A stretch of DNA of 42,205 nucleotides from Acidimicrobiia bacterium (GCA_028376655.1 JAONAZ010000008.1:1-42205), one strand, 5' to 3'; counted from the stretch's first letter, positions 1 to 8,464 are shown. Notes: a model not told the origin generated them from the letters alone. Numbers and translations: made by a program.

Positions 1-1
1 A

Positions 2-559
2 AGCGTTGGAACTGTGGAGTCTCTCGAAGGTGAGAATCTTATAATTTCAGGTAATTCAAACAAGTTTTTAAAACATGATTTGGGGACTAGTATTTCTATC
101 GATGGAGTTTGTCTAACCTTACGTGGCTATGTTAAGGAATCTCTTAATTTTCAGGTTTCAAGAGAATCAAGAGAGAGATCAGTAATAAATCAATACATAC
201 CTGGACAACGAGTTAACTTAGAACTGCCACTAACAATGGAAACTTTCTTAAGTGGTCATATAGTGCAGGGACATGTTGATACCATTACAACTGTCTCAAG
301 TATTGAAGAAGTATCAGATGATTTATGGAATTATTATTTCAAAAATAATAATTATAAATATCTAGTTGATAAAGGTTCTATTACGATTAATGGAGTTTCT
401 TTAACACTTGTCAATCCAACAGATAAACAATTCTCAATATCTATTATCAGAGAAACATATGATCGTACAAACTTTAACAATCTACAAGTTGGTACGTCTG
501 TAAATATAGAATTTGATATTATGGCAAAATACGTTGAAAGAGCATTAAATGATAAGTGA
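2..559 (+). CDS. ribE: Riboflavin synthase alpha subunit (5' partial)
   Basis: Catalyses dismutation of two 6,7-dimethyl-8-ribityllumazine molecules to riboflavin, the last step of the pathway. Two lumazine-binding repeats are visible: SISIDGVCLTL in the N-terminal half and GSITINGVSLTL in the C-terminal half, with SGHIVQGHVD at the start of the second. The gene is cut by the window's left edge: the reading frame is open from base 2 (SVGTVESLEG, matching the family's MFTGIVE.VGTVE start), so the GTG at 14 is an internal valine, not the start; roughly ten residues are missing. The end overlaps ribBA by 11 bases, suggesting translational coupling in a ribE-ribBA-ribH operon. Confidence 0.93.
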   Translation, partial: SVGTVESLEGENLIISGNSNKFLKHDLGTSISIDGVCLTLRGYVKESLNFQVSRESRERSVINQYIPGQRVNLELPLTMETFLSGHIVQGHVDTITTVSSIEEVSDDLWNYYFKNNNYKYLVDKGSITINGVSLTLVNPTDKQFSISIIRETYDRTNFNNLQVGTSVNIEFDIMAKYVERALNDK

Positions 560-1751
560 TATTAAAGATATAATTACTCAATTTCAAAATGGTGAAATGA
601 TTATTTTGATTGACGATGAAGACAGAGAAAATGAGGGTGATTTAGTAATATCATCTAAATATCTAACACCTGAACATATTAATTTTATGATCACTCATGC
701 AAAAGGATTAGTCTGTGCACCCATATCCTCTGATATTGCTTCAAATCTAAATCTTTCACTTATGGATGGTGTTAATAATGAAATGGAAACACAATTTACT
801 GCTTCTGTAGACCTAAAGGGAGAAGGTGTAACCACTGGTATTTCAGCTGAGGACAGATATAAAACAATTATTGGTCTCACAAAAGAGAAAGCCACAAGAA
901 AAGATTTTAGTATACCTGGTCACATTTTCCCCTTACAAGCTATGGATGGTGGAGTACTTCGAAGAGCTGGGCACACTGAAGCAGCAGTTGACCTCTGTAA
1001 AATTTCTGGTCATTATCCTGTTGCTGTTATATGTGAAATTATTAACGATGATGGCTCCATGGCAAGGCTTGAAGATCTTGAATTATTTGCTAAAAAACAT
1101 GAACTACCGATTGGTACGATAAAAGACTTGATTGAATACAAGCTTGAGACAAAAACACCTGTTTCATTTATTTCAAAAGCTCTAATTCCGACTGAGCATG
1201 GTGAATTTGAAGCTCATGTCTACAGAGATAATAATGACAATACTGAACATATAGCTTTAACATATGGTGATTATTTATCTAAAGACTCAACTATGGTAAG
1301 GGTTCACTCTGAATGCCTTACAGGAGATGTTCTATTTTCTAAAAAATGTGATTGTGGTTACCAACTAGATGCAGCTTTTAAAAAAATTGTACATAATGAG
1401 TCTGGTGTTCTGCTTTATGTTAGGGGGCACGAAGGGAGAGGGATTGGATTAGGAAATAAAATAAAAGCATATGCTCTACAAGACGAAGGAAATGATACTG
1501 TAGATGCAAATATTAAACTAGGTTTCAAAATGGATCAAAGAGATTATGGTACCGGTGCACTTATTTTGAGAGAATTAGGAATTACAAACATGAACTTACT
1601 TACAAATAATCCATCTAAGAGGGCGGGGTTAGAAGGGTTCGGTCTTAATATTATAAAAAGAACACCATTATTGGGAAAAGTTACAGAAGACAACACACGT
1701 TATTTAGAAACGAAGAAAAATAAAATGGGACACAATTATGACGAAGAATAA
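549..1751 (+). CDS. ribBA: Bifunctional DHBP synthase / GTP cyclohydrolase II
   Basis: Fusion of the two entry enzymes of riboflavin synthesis. The N-terminal half (about 1-200) is 3,4-dihydroxy-2-butanone-4-phosphate synthase, with the acidic DDEDRENEGDL loop and GHIFPLQAMDGGVLRRAGHT. The C-terminal half (about 205-400) is GTP cyclohydrolase II, with the zinc-cysteine segment SECLTGDVLFSKKCDCG, then VRGHEGRGIGLGNKIKAYAL and the RDYGTGA segment. At 400 residues it has the usual length of an intact fusion. It overlaps ribE upstream and ribH downstream (14 bases), so the three are probably one transcript. All expected catalytic motifs look intact. Confidence 0.96.
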   Translation: MISDIKDIITQFQNGEMIILIDDEDRENEGDLVISSKYLTPEHINFMITHAKGLVCAPISSDIASNLNLSLMDGVNNEMETQFTASVDLKGEGVTTGISAEDRYKTIIGLTKEKATRKDFSIPGHIFPLQAMDGGVLRRAGHTEAAVDLCKISGHYPVAVICEIINDDGSMARLEDLELFAKKHELPIGTIKDLIEYKLETKTPVSFISKALIPTEHGEFEAHVYRDNNDNTEHIALTYGDYLSKDSTMVRVHSECLTGDVLFSKKCDCGYQLDAAFKKIVHNESGVLLYVRGHEGRGIGLGNKIKAYALQDEGNDTVDANIKLGFKMDQRDYGTGALILRELGITNMNLLTNNPSKRAGLEGFGLNIIKRTPLLGKVTEDNTRYLETKKNKMGHNYDEE

Positions 1752-2136
1752 AGTTGCGATAGTTGTTGCTGAGTATTACACCGAATACACAGAACTACTC
1801 TTATCCGGTGCAAAAGAAGGTCTTAAAGACAGCTTTGAGTTTGATGTATTTGCAGTTCCAGGATCATGGGACATTGTTTTCAAGGTGAACTCTCTTATTG
1901 ACTCGTATGATAAATTCATCACGATTGGGATAATCTGCAAAGGTGATACTGATCATTATGAATATATCTCATCTGCTGTCGCAAATGGGCTTATGGATTT
2001 AATCGTACATAAAAATGTATATGTTGCAAATTCTATACTTAATGTTCACAACCTAGACCAAGCAGCAAAAAGATGTGAGGATGACAATAATAAAGGTAAG
2101 GAAGCAGCTACAGCATTAATAGATATTTTTAGTTGA
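1738..2136 (+). CDS. ribH: 6,7-dimethyl-8-ribityllumazine synthase
   Basis: Condenses DHBP with 5-amino-6-ribitylamino-uracil to make the substrate of riboflavin synthase. Family features are AVPGSWDIVFKV (usual VPGAFEIP.A), IGIICKGDTDHYEYIS with the conserved catalytic-region histidine, and a C-terminal NKGKEAATALIDI (usual GNKG.EAA..A.EM). The 132-residue length is a little short for the family and the region around ANSILNVHNLDQ is divergent compared with the usual GVLT..T..QA. It is the last gene of the visible rib operon; an untranslated leader and terminator-like hairpin follow before infC. Function is secure from motifs plus operon context. Confidence 0.9.
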   Translation: MTKNKVAIVVAEYYTEYTELLLSGAKEGLKDSFEFDVFAVPGSWDIVFKVNSLIDSYDKFITIGIICKGDTDHYEYISSAVANGLMDLIVHKNVYVANSILNVHNLDQAAKRCEDDNNKGKEAATALIDIFS

Positions 2137-2159
2137 TTTACTTTTTAATAGTATATAAT
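2133..2159 (+). promoter_or_regulatory. Putative promoter upstream of infC operon
   Basis: A perfect -10 box TATAAT lies at 2154-2159, preceded by TTGATT at 2133-2138 with a 15-base spacer, which is short. It lies in the gap between ribH and infC. If used, transcription would start near 2166 and give a leader of about 85 bases before infC. This is a sequence match only. Confidence 0.45.
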
Positions 2160-2181
2160 TGTATAAAGCGAACAAAGTTCC

Positions 2182-2233
2182 ACCTACTGTGAAAAATAGT
2201 AAGGTAAATAAACAGCTTGGTGCTGTTTTTTTT
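2182..2233 (+). terminator. infC leader hairpins with terminator-like element
   Basis: Two successive hairpins can form. The first pairs ACCTACT (2182-2188) with AGTAAGGT (2198-2205), with one bulged A. The second pairs AACAGC (2211-2216) with GCTGTT (2222-2227) around a five-base loop and runs into an eight-T stretch (2226-2233), the form of an intrinsic terminator. It lies between the only convincing -10 box and the infC ribosome-binding site. It could therefore end the rib operon, or act as an attenuator of the infC-rpmI-rplT-pheST message; leader-based control is known for infC-rpmI-rplT in other bacteria, for example by L20 in Bacillus. Confidence 0.55.
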
Positions 2234-2250
2234 ATTGAGAGGAGAAAACT

Positions 2251-2766
2251 ATAGCTGAACTAAAGATAAACGAGGACATTAAGTCAAAAGAGTTACTTGT
2301 AATTGCTCCTGATGGTGTGCAAGTTGGAGTTTTAGAATTAAAAAAAGCAATTATTGTAGCTGAGCAACTTGGGTTAGATTTAGTTGAGGTCTCACCAGAA
2401 AGTAAACCACCAGTTGCACGTCTAATGAATTATGGCAAATATAAGTATGAATTGGCCCAAAAAGCAAAAGAGTCAAGAAAAAATCAAGTTAAAATAAGTG
2501 TTAAGGAAGTTCAACTAAAGCCTAAAATTGACACAAATGATTACAACATAAAATTGAATCAATCCAGAAAATTTTTAAATGAAGGTGATAAGGTTAAATT
2601 TACAATGAGATTTAGAGGTAGAGAAGCTGAGCATCCTGAATTCGGACAACGAATTCTTGATAAACTTAAAGATGAACTCAGCGAAATTGCAGAAGTCGAA
2701 TCGACTTCACGTCCTGATGGAAGGTCATTAACTATGGTGCTAGCACCAAATGGAGGTAGAAAATGA
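2251..2766 (+). CDS. infC: Translation initiation factor IF-3 (AUA start)
   Basis: Binds the 30S subunit and checks start-codon and initiator tRNA pairing. The first canonical start codon in frame is the GTG at 2317, but the frame is open upstream and reads AELKINEDIKSKELL, the conserved IF3 N-terminus (.RINE.IR..E). The start that restores it is ATA at 2251, placed six bases after a strong AGGAG (2240-2244); no ATG, GTG or TTG lies between the upstream stop (2236-2238) and 2317. With it the protein is 171 residues, the normal length. LDLVEVSPESKPPVARLMNY and the C-terminal domain are typical. Rare start codons (AUU, AUC) are known for infC elsewhere and allow autoregulation. The 3' end overlaps rpmI by four bases. 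Confidence 0.9.
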   Translation: MAELKINEDIKSKELLVIAPDGVQVGVLELKKAIIVAEQLGLDLVEVSPESKPPVARLMNYGKYKYELAQKAKESRKNQVKISVKEVQLKPKIDTNDYNIKLNQSRKFLNEGDKVKFTMRFRGREAEHPEFGQRILDKLKDELSEIAEVESTSRPDGRSLTMVLAPNGGRK

Positions 2767-2951
2767 AACACAAAACACACAAGAGTTCATCCAAAAGGAT
2801 ACGTGTTAGTGGAACTGGGAAATTTATGAGACGTAGAGCTCATACTTCTCATTATAAGTTAGCTAAAGGTAGTAACACCTGGGGTAGGTTAAAAAGAGAC
2901 GTAGAAGCATCTAAGGGTGATAGTAAAAAAATCAGAAAGTTGTTGAGTTAA
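2763..2951 (+). CDS. rpmI: 50S ribosomal protein L35
   Basis: Small basic protein of the large ribosomal subunit. The 62-residue sequence shows the family pattern: KHKTHKSSSKR near the start, TGKFMRRRAHTSHYK in the middle and KRDVEASKGDSKKIRKLL at the end. The ATG overlaps the infC stop (ATGA), and rplT begins at the very next base after its stop, so the three are translationally linked. The infC-rpmI-rplT order is near universal in bacteria. Confidence 0.96.
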   Translation: MKHKTHKSSSKRIRVSGTGKFMRRRAHTSHYKLAKGSNTWGRLKRDVEASKGDSKKIRKLLS

Positions 2952-3311
2952 ATGGTCAGAATTAAAAGATCTGTAAATAGTAAAAAGTCTAGAAGAAAGA
3001 CTATGAAGCAAGCCAAGGGTTATACCGGAGCTAGAAGTAGAACCTTAAGAGCAGCTAAAGAACAGGTTATGCATGCGGGAGCCGATGCCTTTACACATAG
3101 GAGAGATAAAAAAGGCGATTTCAGAAAACTCTGGATAAGTAGAATAAATGCAGCAGCACGTCTGCATGGTCTTTCTTACTCAAAATTTATTTTTGGATTA
3201 AATAATGCAGATATAAAAGTCGACAGAAAGATTCTTGCTGATATTGCTGTCAATGACCCAGAAGGCTTTAAAAAGTTAGTAGAAGTTGCTAAAGATAACT
3301 TAAATGGCTGA
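2952..3311 (+). CDS. rplT: 50S ribosomal protein L20
   Basis: Early-assembly 23S rRNA-binding protein. The 119 residues have the usual length, with a basic N-terminal tail (VRIKRSVNSKKSRRKTMKQA), then KGYTGARSRTLRAAKEQV and the globular domain with FRKLWISRINAAARLHGLSY. It starts immediately after rpmI without a gap and overlaps pheS by eight bases. In some bacteria L20 represses its own operon by binding the leader; whether the leader here has such a site cannot be decided by eye. Confidence 0.97.
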   Translation: MVRIKRSVNSKKSRRKTMKQAKGYTGARSRTLRAAKEQVMHAGADAFTHRRDKKGDFRKLWISRINAAARLHGLSYSKFIFGLNNADIKVDRKILADIAVNDPEGFKKLVEVAKDNLNG

Positions 3312-4296
3312 AGTTAATTTAGATAAAATATTTGCTTCATTTTTACTAAGTCTTGATGACATTGAAGATATTTCTGAATTACCCAATATTGAAAAAGAGT
3401 ATTTAGGTAAGGGATCTTTATTATCTGAAGAGCGTTCAAAGCTTGCAACACTTAGTAATGAAGATAAAAAAAAATACGGTTCGTTATTAAAAGAATTTGC
3501 TGATAACGTTTCTACAAAACTTGATAATTTTAAAACTGAATTTGAAGAAGCCTTTTTTATTGAAAAAGAGAAATCAGAAAATCCAGACATATCGATTGAT
3601 TGGTACTCTAAAAAAGGAAGTAAGAAACATATACTAACTAATGTAATGGAAGAGGTCGTTGAGATTTTTGCTTCTCTTGGTTACACTGTTGCTCATGGTC
3701 CAGAAGCTGAAACTTCTTGGCATAATTTTGATGCTTTAAATACTCCTGATTGGCATCCTGCTAGATATGAGTCAGATACTTTATATCTGGATAAAGATTT
3801 AAACAATCTTTTAAGAACGCAAACTAGTACAGTCCAAGTTCGACACATGCAAGATAATCCTCCTCCTGTTTACATTGTGGCTCCTGGTCGCGTATACAGA
3901 TCCGACCAACTAGATGCAACACATTCTCCAGTATTTCATCAAATTGAAGGACTAGCCGTTGATGATGGAATTACATTTTCAGATCTAAAAGGGACATTAG
4001 AATATTTTGTTAAAGAATTCTTTGGTAGTAGTGTGCAAACAAAATTTATTCCACATTTTTTTCCGTTTACAGAACCATCTGCTGAAGTATTAGTCAGTTG
4101 GAAAGACGGGGAGTGGTTAGAAATTTTAGGTTGCGGAATGGTAGATCCTAATGTATTTAAAAATGTTAAGTATCCAGAGTCAACCCAGGGATTTGCTTTT
4201 GGTGTAGGTGTAGAGCGATTAGCAATGCTAAGGTATGGTATTGATCACATCAAAAACTTTTACGAAAATGATTTACGTTTCTTGGATCAGTTCTAA
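3304..4296 (+). CDS. pheS: Phenylalanyl-tRNA synthetase alpha subunit
   Basis: Catalytic subunit of the class II PheRS heterotetramer. The N-terminal coiled-coil region (about 1-95) is followed by the class II core: motif 2 near residues 198-216 (YRSDQLDATHSPVFHQIEG) and motif 3 near 295 (GFAFGVGVERLAML). FFPFTEPSAEV and LGCGMVDPNV are further family signatures. The 330-residue length is typical. It starts inside the end of rplT and shares one base with pheT, so it belongs to the infC transcript. Confidence 0.97.
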   Translation: MAEVNLDKIFASFLLSLDDIEDISELPNIEKEYLGKGSLLSEERSKLATLSNEDKKKYGSLLKEFADNVSTKLDNFKTEFEEAFFIEKEKSENPDISIDWYSKKGSKKHILTNVMEEVVEIFASLGYTVAHGPEAETSWHNFDALNTPDWHPARYESDTLYLDKDLNNLLRTQTSTVQVRHMQDNPPPVYIVAPGRVYRSDQLDATHSPVFHQIEGLAVDDGITFSDLKGTLEYFVKEFFGSSVQTKFIPHFFPFTEPSAEVLVSWKDGEWLEILGCGMVDPNVFKNVKYPESTQGFAFGVGVERLAMLRYGIDHIKNFYENDLRFLDQF

Positions 4297-6656
4297 TGAA
4301 AATATTAAAGTCATGGCTTAACGACTGGGTTGATATTGAAAAAATTAGTGGGGACGATTTATCAGAAGCCTTAGAAAATCTTGGTTTTGAAATTGAGAGT
4401 AGAAAAGATATATCTGCTAATTATAAGAATATTGTTATAGGAAAAGTACTCGAAGTATATCCACATCCAAATGCAGATAAAGTACGTGTTACGAAAGTTG
4501 ATACAGGTAACAATATATTTGAAATTGTTTGTGGTGCATGGAACTTCGATGTTGGAGCAACTGTTCCCGTTGCACTTCCAAAATCAGAAATAAAAGATGG
4601 TTTTTTAATTGATAAACGCGATATTAGAGGTGTTGAATCCAACGGTATGATTTGTTCCGCTACGGAGTTAGATCTATGGGAAGATAATTCAGGCATATTA
4701 TTACTTAATGATCAGGTGAAGCCAGGTACTGACTTTTCATCCATTTATCCACAGAATGATATTGTATGGGAAATCGGAGTTACTCCAAATAGGGGAGATT
4801 GCATGTCTCATTTAGGAGTTGCTAGGGAACTATCTCATTATTTTAAAAAACCTCTTCAGGAAAATTTACATTCTCTTAATCCCACTATTGAAAATATTAT
4901 GACTTTAAGTAGTGGCAGTATTAAAGAATGTAATACTTATGCAGGAGTAGAGATAGAAGATGTCTCAATAAGTGATTCTAGCTTTACTGTTAGGTATCGT
5001 CTTTCACAGGTTGATACGAGAATTATAAATAATGTTGTTGATTATACAAATTATGTCCTTTATGACATAGGGCAACCACTCCATGCATTTGATAGAGACA
5101 AATTATTCGGTAAAATTTCAGTCAGGTATGCAGAAAATAATGAAACACTTTTAACTTTAGATGATCAACAACGTGAATTATCAGTAAATGATTTAGTTAT
5201 AACAGCCGATAATAAACCTATTGCATTAGCAGGAGTCATGGGGGGTCTTGAATCAGAAGTTACTACTGCGACTACAAATCTCCTAATTGAAAGTGCATAT
5301 TTTGATAAAGTCTCAATTATGAATACTTCAAGAAAACTAAATTTGATTTCAGATGCTTCTATAAGATTTGAAAGAGGCATCGATCACAACCTACAGCTTC
5401 TAGGTTTGAATAGATTTATTACTATTTTTAAAAAAGATCAAGATATAAATTACTCAACACCAGCTATAGATACTAAACAAAAACTAATTTCTAATAAAGT
5501 TAAGTTCAACAGAAATGAAATTTACAAATTATTAGGTATTAAATTAGACGATAATTTCATATCAGAAATGTTAGCTTATTTAGGAATCGAGTTTGAGATA
5601 TCCAGTACTGAAATATCATTTCAATCACCAAGCTGGAGATACGATCTAGATAGACCTGTCGACTTAATTGAAGAATTTGCTAAACATTACGGTTTTAATA
5701 ATTTTGAAAGTACATTACCTATTGGTGTAAATAAAAATGATGTTGGCCAGTACTGGCATCTTAAAAAAGAACTTACAACCAGACTAAATGGGATGGGTTT
5801 GTATGAAATACAATCTCTATCATTTGTTTCAGAAGATTCTAATTCTATATTTACTCCTGAGAAAAAAAGTGTTGAGATTAATAATCCAATTGATCAAACT
5901 AATAAGTTTTTAAGAACCAACCTATATACCTCATTAATTAAAACTTATCAGAGTAACTTTGAACAAAATAAAAGATCCCATATGTTTTTTGAAATCAATA
6001 ATGTATTTGATGCTGCCGAACACCCTAAATATAGTTCCATCCCTAACCAGGTATATACTTTAGCTGGACTAGTACCATCAATAGGCACTCATGAAGATAT
6101 GAGAGAAGTCCCAGTAACTAAAGATATTTTTTTTGTAAAACAATTATTAGCTAATTGTTTTGGTGATTTGGAATTTACTAAAATTCAAAAACCAGGATTT
6201 CATCAGAACATTTCTTATATTATTCAGAAAAATAATTCTATATTAGGACACTTCGGACAATTATCATCACAGCTTGAGCAATCTTATGAACTTCAAAATT
6301 CTCTTTATTTATTCAATATTGATCTGAGCATATTGACTACAAAAGATTTAGTAAATATTAACTATAAACCACTTTCTCAATATCCTTTTGTTAAATTTGA
6401 TTTATCTTTTATGGCAACTTCTGACTTGAAAGCTTCAGATATGATTAGCGAGGTCGAGAACCTTCTTATAGATAATGAAAACCTAATAACTATATTTGAT
6501 GATTTTAAGAACGAGAAAATTAGAAATTTAGGAATTAGAATACAAACTAGAAGTTATTCAAAAACTTATAGCGAAAAAGAGGTATCAGATATACTTAATC
6601 AAGTTGTTGAAGTACTCGAGAATAAATTTAAGGTTAAGCTAAATAAAGGAAGTTAA
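4296..6656 (+). CDS. pheT: Phenylalanyl-tRNA synthetase beta subunit
   Basis: Non-catalytic and editing subunit of PheRS. Domains in order: N-terminal tRNA-binding OB fold (about 40-150, with EVYPHPNADKVRVTKVD), the B3/B4 editing domain (IGQPLHAFDRDK), the B5 domain (about 400-475), a core-like domain, and a C-terminal anticodon-binding FDX-ACB domain (about 690-786, starting YPFVKFDLSF). At 786 residues it is full length. It is directly followed, with no gap, by the DNA glycosylase gene. Confidence 0.96.
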   Translation: MKILKSWLNDWVDIEKISGDDLSEALENLGFEIESRKDISANYKNIVIGKVLEVYPHPNADKVRVTKVDTGNNIFEIVCGAWNFDVGATVPVALPKSEIKDGFLIDKRDIRGVESNGMICSATELDLWEDNSGILLLNDQVKPGTDFSSIYPQNDIVWEIGVTPNRGDCMSHLGVARELSHYFKKPLQENLHSLNPTIENIMTLSSGSIKECNTYAGVEIEDVSISDSSFTVRYRLSQVDTRIINNVVDYTNYVLYDIGQPLHAFDRDKLFGKISVRYAENNETLLTLDDQQRELSVNDLVITADNKPIALAGVMGGLESEVTTATTNLLIESAYFDKVSIMNTSRKLNLISDASIRFERGIDHNLQLLGLNRFITIFKKDQDINYSTPAIDTKQKLISNKVKFNRNEIYKLLGIKLDDNFISEMLAYLGIEFEISSTEISFQSPSWRYDLDRPVDLIEEFAKHYGFNNFESTLPIGVNKNDVGQYWHLKKELTTRLNGMGLYEIQSLSFVSEDSNSIFTPEKKSVEINNPIDQTNKFLRTNLYTSLIKTYQSNFEQNKRSHMFFEINNVFDAAEHPKYSSIPNQVYTLAGLVPSIGTHEDMREVPVTKDIFFVKQLLANCFGDLEFTKIQKPGFHQNISYIIQKNNSILGHFGQLSSQLEQSYELQNSLYLFNIDLSILTTKDLVNINYKPLSQYPFVKFDLSFMATSDLKASDMISEVENLLIDNENLITIFDDFKNEKIRNLGIRIQTRSYSKTYSEKEVSDILNQVVEVLENKFKVKLNKGS

Positions 6657-7235
6657 ATGGTTGAATCATCTGGTTTAAATAACAGAGTGTACCAACTCCT
6701 TTCCCAAAAAGCTTCTAAAGCAGCAGTTGACGTTCTTGGAATGAGATTATCTACAAACTATAAGAGTAAGTTTACTGAAATATTGATAACTGAAACGGAA
6801 GCTTTTGGTAGACAGAAAACAGACTCTATGTCACTTGTTAATATGTTTAATAGAAAATTTCCTGAAACGTTGCCTAAAGGACCTCCCCATATTCTTGTTC
6901 TAAAATCTTATGGTGAAAATAAAAGTCTTTACTTACTCACATCTAAAAAAGGATCATGTGAGGCAATATTAATTCGTTCAGGGGTAATCCTTTTAGGTAA
7001 AAACTATGTAGAGTCTAGACGAAAAATCAAAATGAGAACAGATAAAATAACTGGTCCTGGAAATATTACAAAAGGCCTAGGAATAGATATTGTAAATGAT
7101 GGAGAAAATCTTTTCACTGGTTCCTTAAATTTAGCACCTAGAATACATCCTGTAGATAGAGCTATAGCTACTCCAAGAAAAAATTCTAAACCTGAAGATA
7201 AAAATCTTTGGAGATTTACACTGGTTCAAAAATGA
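6657..7235 (+). CDS. mpg: 3-methyladenine DNA glycosylase, MPG/AAG family
   Basis: Probable base-excision repair enzyme that removes alkylated purines. Supporting motifs are ITETEAFGR near residues 45-53 (family IVETEAY, holding the catalytic glutamate), a C-terminal GPGNITKGLGI (family GPG.L..ALGI) and EAILIRSG (family AVLIRA). The middle is divergent: the usual M....G..YVY.IYGMH.C.N is reduced to ILVLKSYGENKSLYLLTS. At 192 residues it is at the short end for the family. The neighbour is tyrS, as I recall for actinobacteria (mpg-tyrS), which supports the call. It shares four bases (ATGA) with tyrS. Confidence 0.8.
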   Translation: MVESSGLNNRVYQLLSQKASKAAVDVLGMRLSTNYKSKFTEILITETEAFGRQKTDSMSLVNMFNRKFPETLPKGPPHILVLKSYGENKSLYLLTSKKGSCEAILIRSGVILLGKNYVESRRKIKMRTDKITGPGNITKGLGIDIVNDGENLFTGSLNLAPRIHPVDRAIATPRKNSKPEDKNLWRFTLVQK

Positions 7236-8407
7236 AATATATAGAAGAAAGATCCTCGGTAATTAACCCCCAATCCGATTATGAAGCCTTACTGAAATCT
7301 AATAAAAAATTAAGAATTAAATTAGGTGTAGACCCAACTGCCCCAGATGTGACTTTAGGTTGGTATGCAATCCTAAGAGCTTTAAGAAAATTTCAAGAAT
7401 ATGGACACACTGCAGTATTGATACTGGGGGAGTTCACAGCTAAGGTTGGTGATCCATCTGGGAAATCCGAAACGAGATCAGTTCTTGATGAAAGTGTTAT
7501 TAACACGAATGCAAAAGGTGTTCTTCCAATAATTAAATCGATACTTCACTCTGAGAATCTTGAAATAGTATCTAACAAAGATTGGCTTTCAAAATTAACA
7601 ATCTCAGATATGATGAATTTAGCTTCATCCACAACTCTGGCTCAGATGCTTGAAAGGGAAGACTTTTCAAAAAGGTATCAAGATAAGAATCCAATATCTT
7701 TACTCGAATTCTTTTATCCGTTGTATCAAGGCTACGATTCCGTAGCAGTGGATGCTGATATTGAAATTGGTGGAAATGATCAACTATGGAATTTAATGTT
7801 GGGTAGAGAAATTCAAAAATTCTATAAAAAGAAACCCCAAGTGGCAATCACATTTCCTCTTCTTGTTGGGACAGATGGTAAAAAGAAAATGTCACAATCA
7901 TTAGATAATTATATTTCAGTCACAGATACTCCTGAAAATATATATGGCAAGATTATGAGTATTCCCGATAATGTTATGTGGGACTATTTTCTTATGTTGT
8001 CAGATCTTGAATTAACTGAGATAGATGAAACTAAAAAGCTAGTTCAGTCAAACACTATGAATCCTTTCGATGTCAAAAAAAGTCTTGGTAAAATTATTAC
8101 TAATGAACTTTATGATCAATCAATGTCTAATCAAGCAGAAGAAAGTTTTATTAATTTAACTATAAATAAAAATGTTCCTGAGACAATTCCAGAAATATAT
8201 ATAGATGATAATGTTGTTCATTTACCTAATCTTTTAACTGTGAATAATATTACAAAATCTAATTCTGAAGCTCGTCGTATAATTACTTCAGGTGGATTTA
8301 AAATAAATGATATTAAATATTTAGATCTAGACATTTCATCCGATGAATTAATAGGCAATACATTGCAAATAGGAAAAAGGAAATTTTTAAGAATAAATAA
8401 AAAATAA
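7232..8407 (+). CDS. tyrS: Tyrosyl-tRNA synthetase
   Basis: Class I aminoacyl-tRNA synthetase charging tRNA-Tyr. The nucleotide-binding start GVDPTAPDVTLGWYA stands where the HIGH motif lies, though the second histidine-type position is W. A KMSQS variant of KMSKS lies near residue 220. VDADIEIGGNDQLWNLMLGR is the tyrosine/ATP pocket segment. A C-terminal S4 RNA-binding domain (SNSEARRIITSGGFKIND) closes it. I chose the ATG at 7232, overlapping the mpg stop as ATGA, over a TTG at 7208 that would add eight unconserved residues. It is the last protein gene before the rRNA operon. Confidence 0.95.
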   Translation: MKYIEERSSVINPQSDYEALLKSNKKLRIKLGVDPTAPDVTLGWYAILRALRKFQEYGHTAVLILGEFTAKVGDPSGKSETRSVLDESVINTNAKGVLPIIKSILHSENLEIVSNKDWLSKLTISDMMNLASSTTLAQMLEREDFSKRYQDKNPISLLEFFYPLYQGYDSVAVDADIEIGGNDQLWNLMLGREIQKFYKKKPQVAITFPLLVGTDGKKKMSQSLDNYISVTDTPENIYGKIMSIPDNVMWDYFLMLSDLELTEIDETKKLVQSNTMNPFDVKKSLGKIITNELYDQSMSNQAEESFINLTINKNVPETIPEIYIDDNVVHLPNLLTVNNITKSNSEARRIITSGGFKINDIKYLDLDISSDELIGNTLQIGKRKFLRINKK

Positions 8408-8427
8408 TACCCCTTTAAACAAGGAGG

Positions 8428-8436
8428 TGTTACTCT
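8428..8436 (+). promoter_or_regulatory. Possible extended -10 promoter for rRNA operon
   Basis: TGTTACTCT fits the extended -10 pattern TGnTANNNT and lies 15 bases before the boxA and 16S processing-stem strand, so a start near 8443 would include both. No good -35 is seen. Because the stem strand begins at 8452 and tyrS ends at 8407, any promoter of the full precursor must lie here or inside the end of tyrS. Confidence 0.3.
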
Positions 8437-8451
8437 TGGATTACGAAATTT

Positions 8452-8464
8452 GGCTTTTTGACAA
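8452..8464 (+). promoter_or_regulatory. boxA-like antitermination element, 16S leader
   Basis: GGCTTTTTGACAA matches the Escherichia coli rrn boxA (TGCTCTTTAACAA) at 10 of 13 positions and recurs before 23S as GGCTTTTTGAAAA (10274-10286). boxA RNA is bound by NusB/S10 in rRNA antitermination; nusB is also in this window. It overlaps the 5' strand of the 16S processing stem. Confidence 0.6.

Noticed and set aside
14-16. GTG at 14 as the start of riboflavin synthase
   Set aside because: The frame stays open to the window edge and encodes the conserved SVGTVE lead-in, so this codon is an internal Val.
7208-7231. TTG at 7208 as the tyrS start
   Set aside because: It adds eight residues inside mpg; the ATG at 7232 overlaps the mpg stop as ATGA, the pattern used throughout this region.
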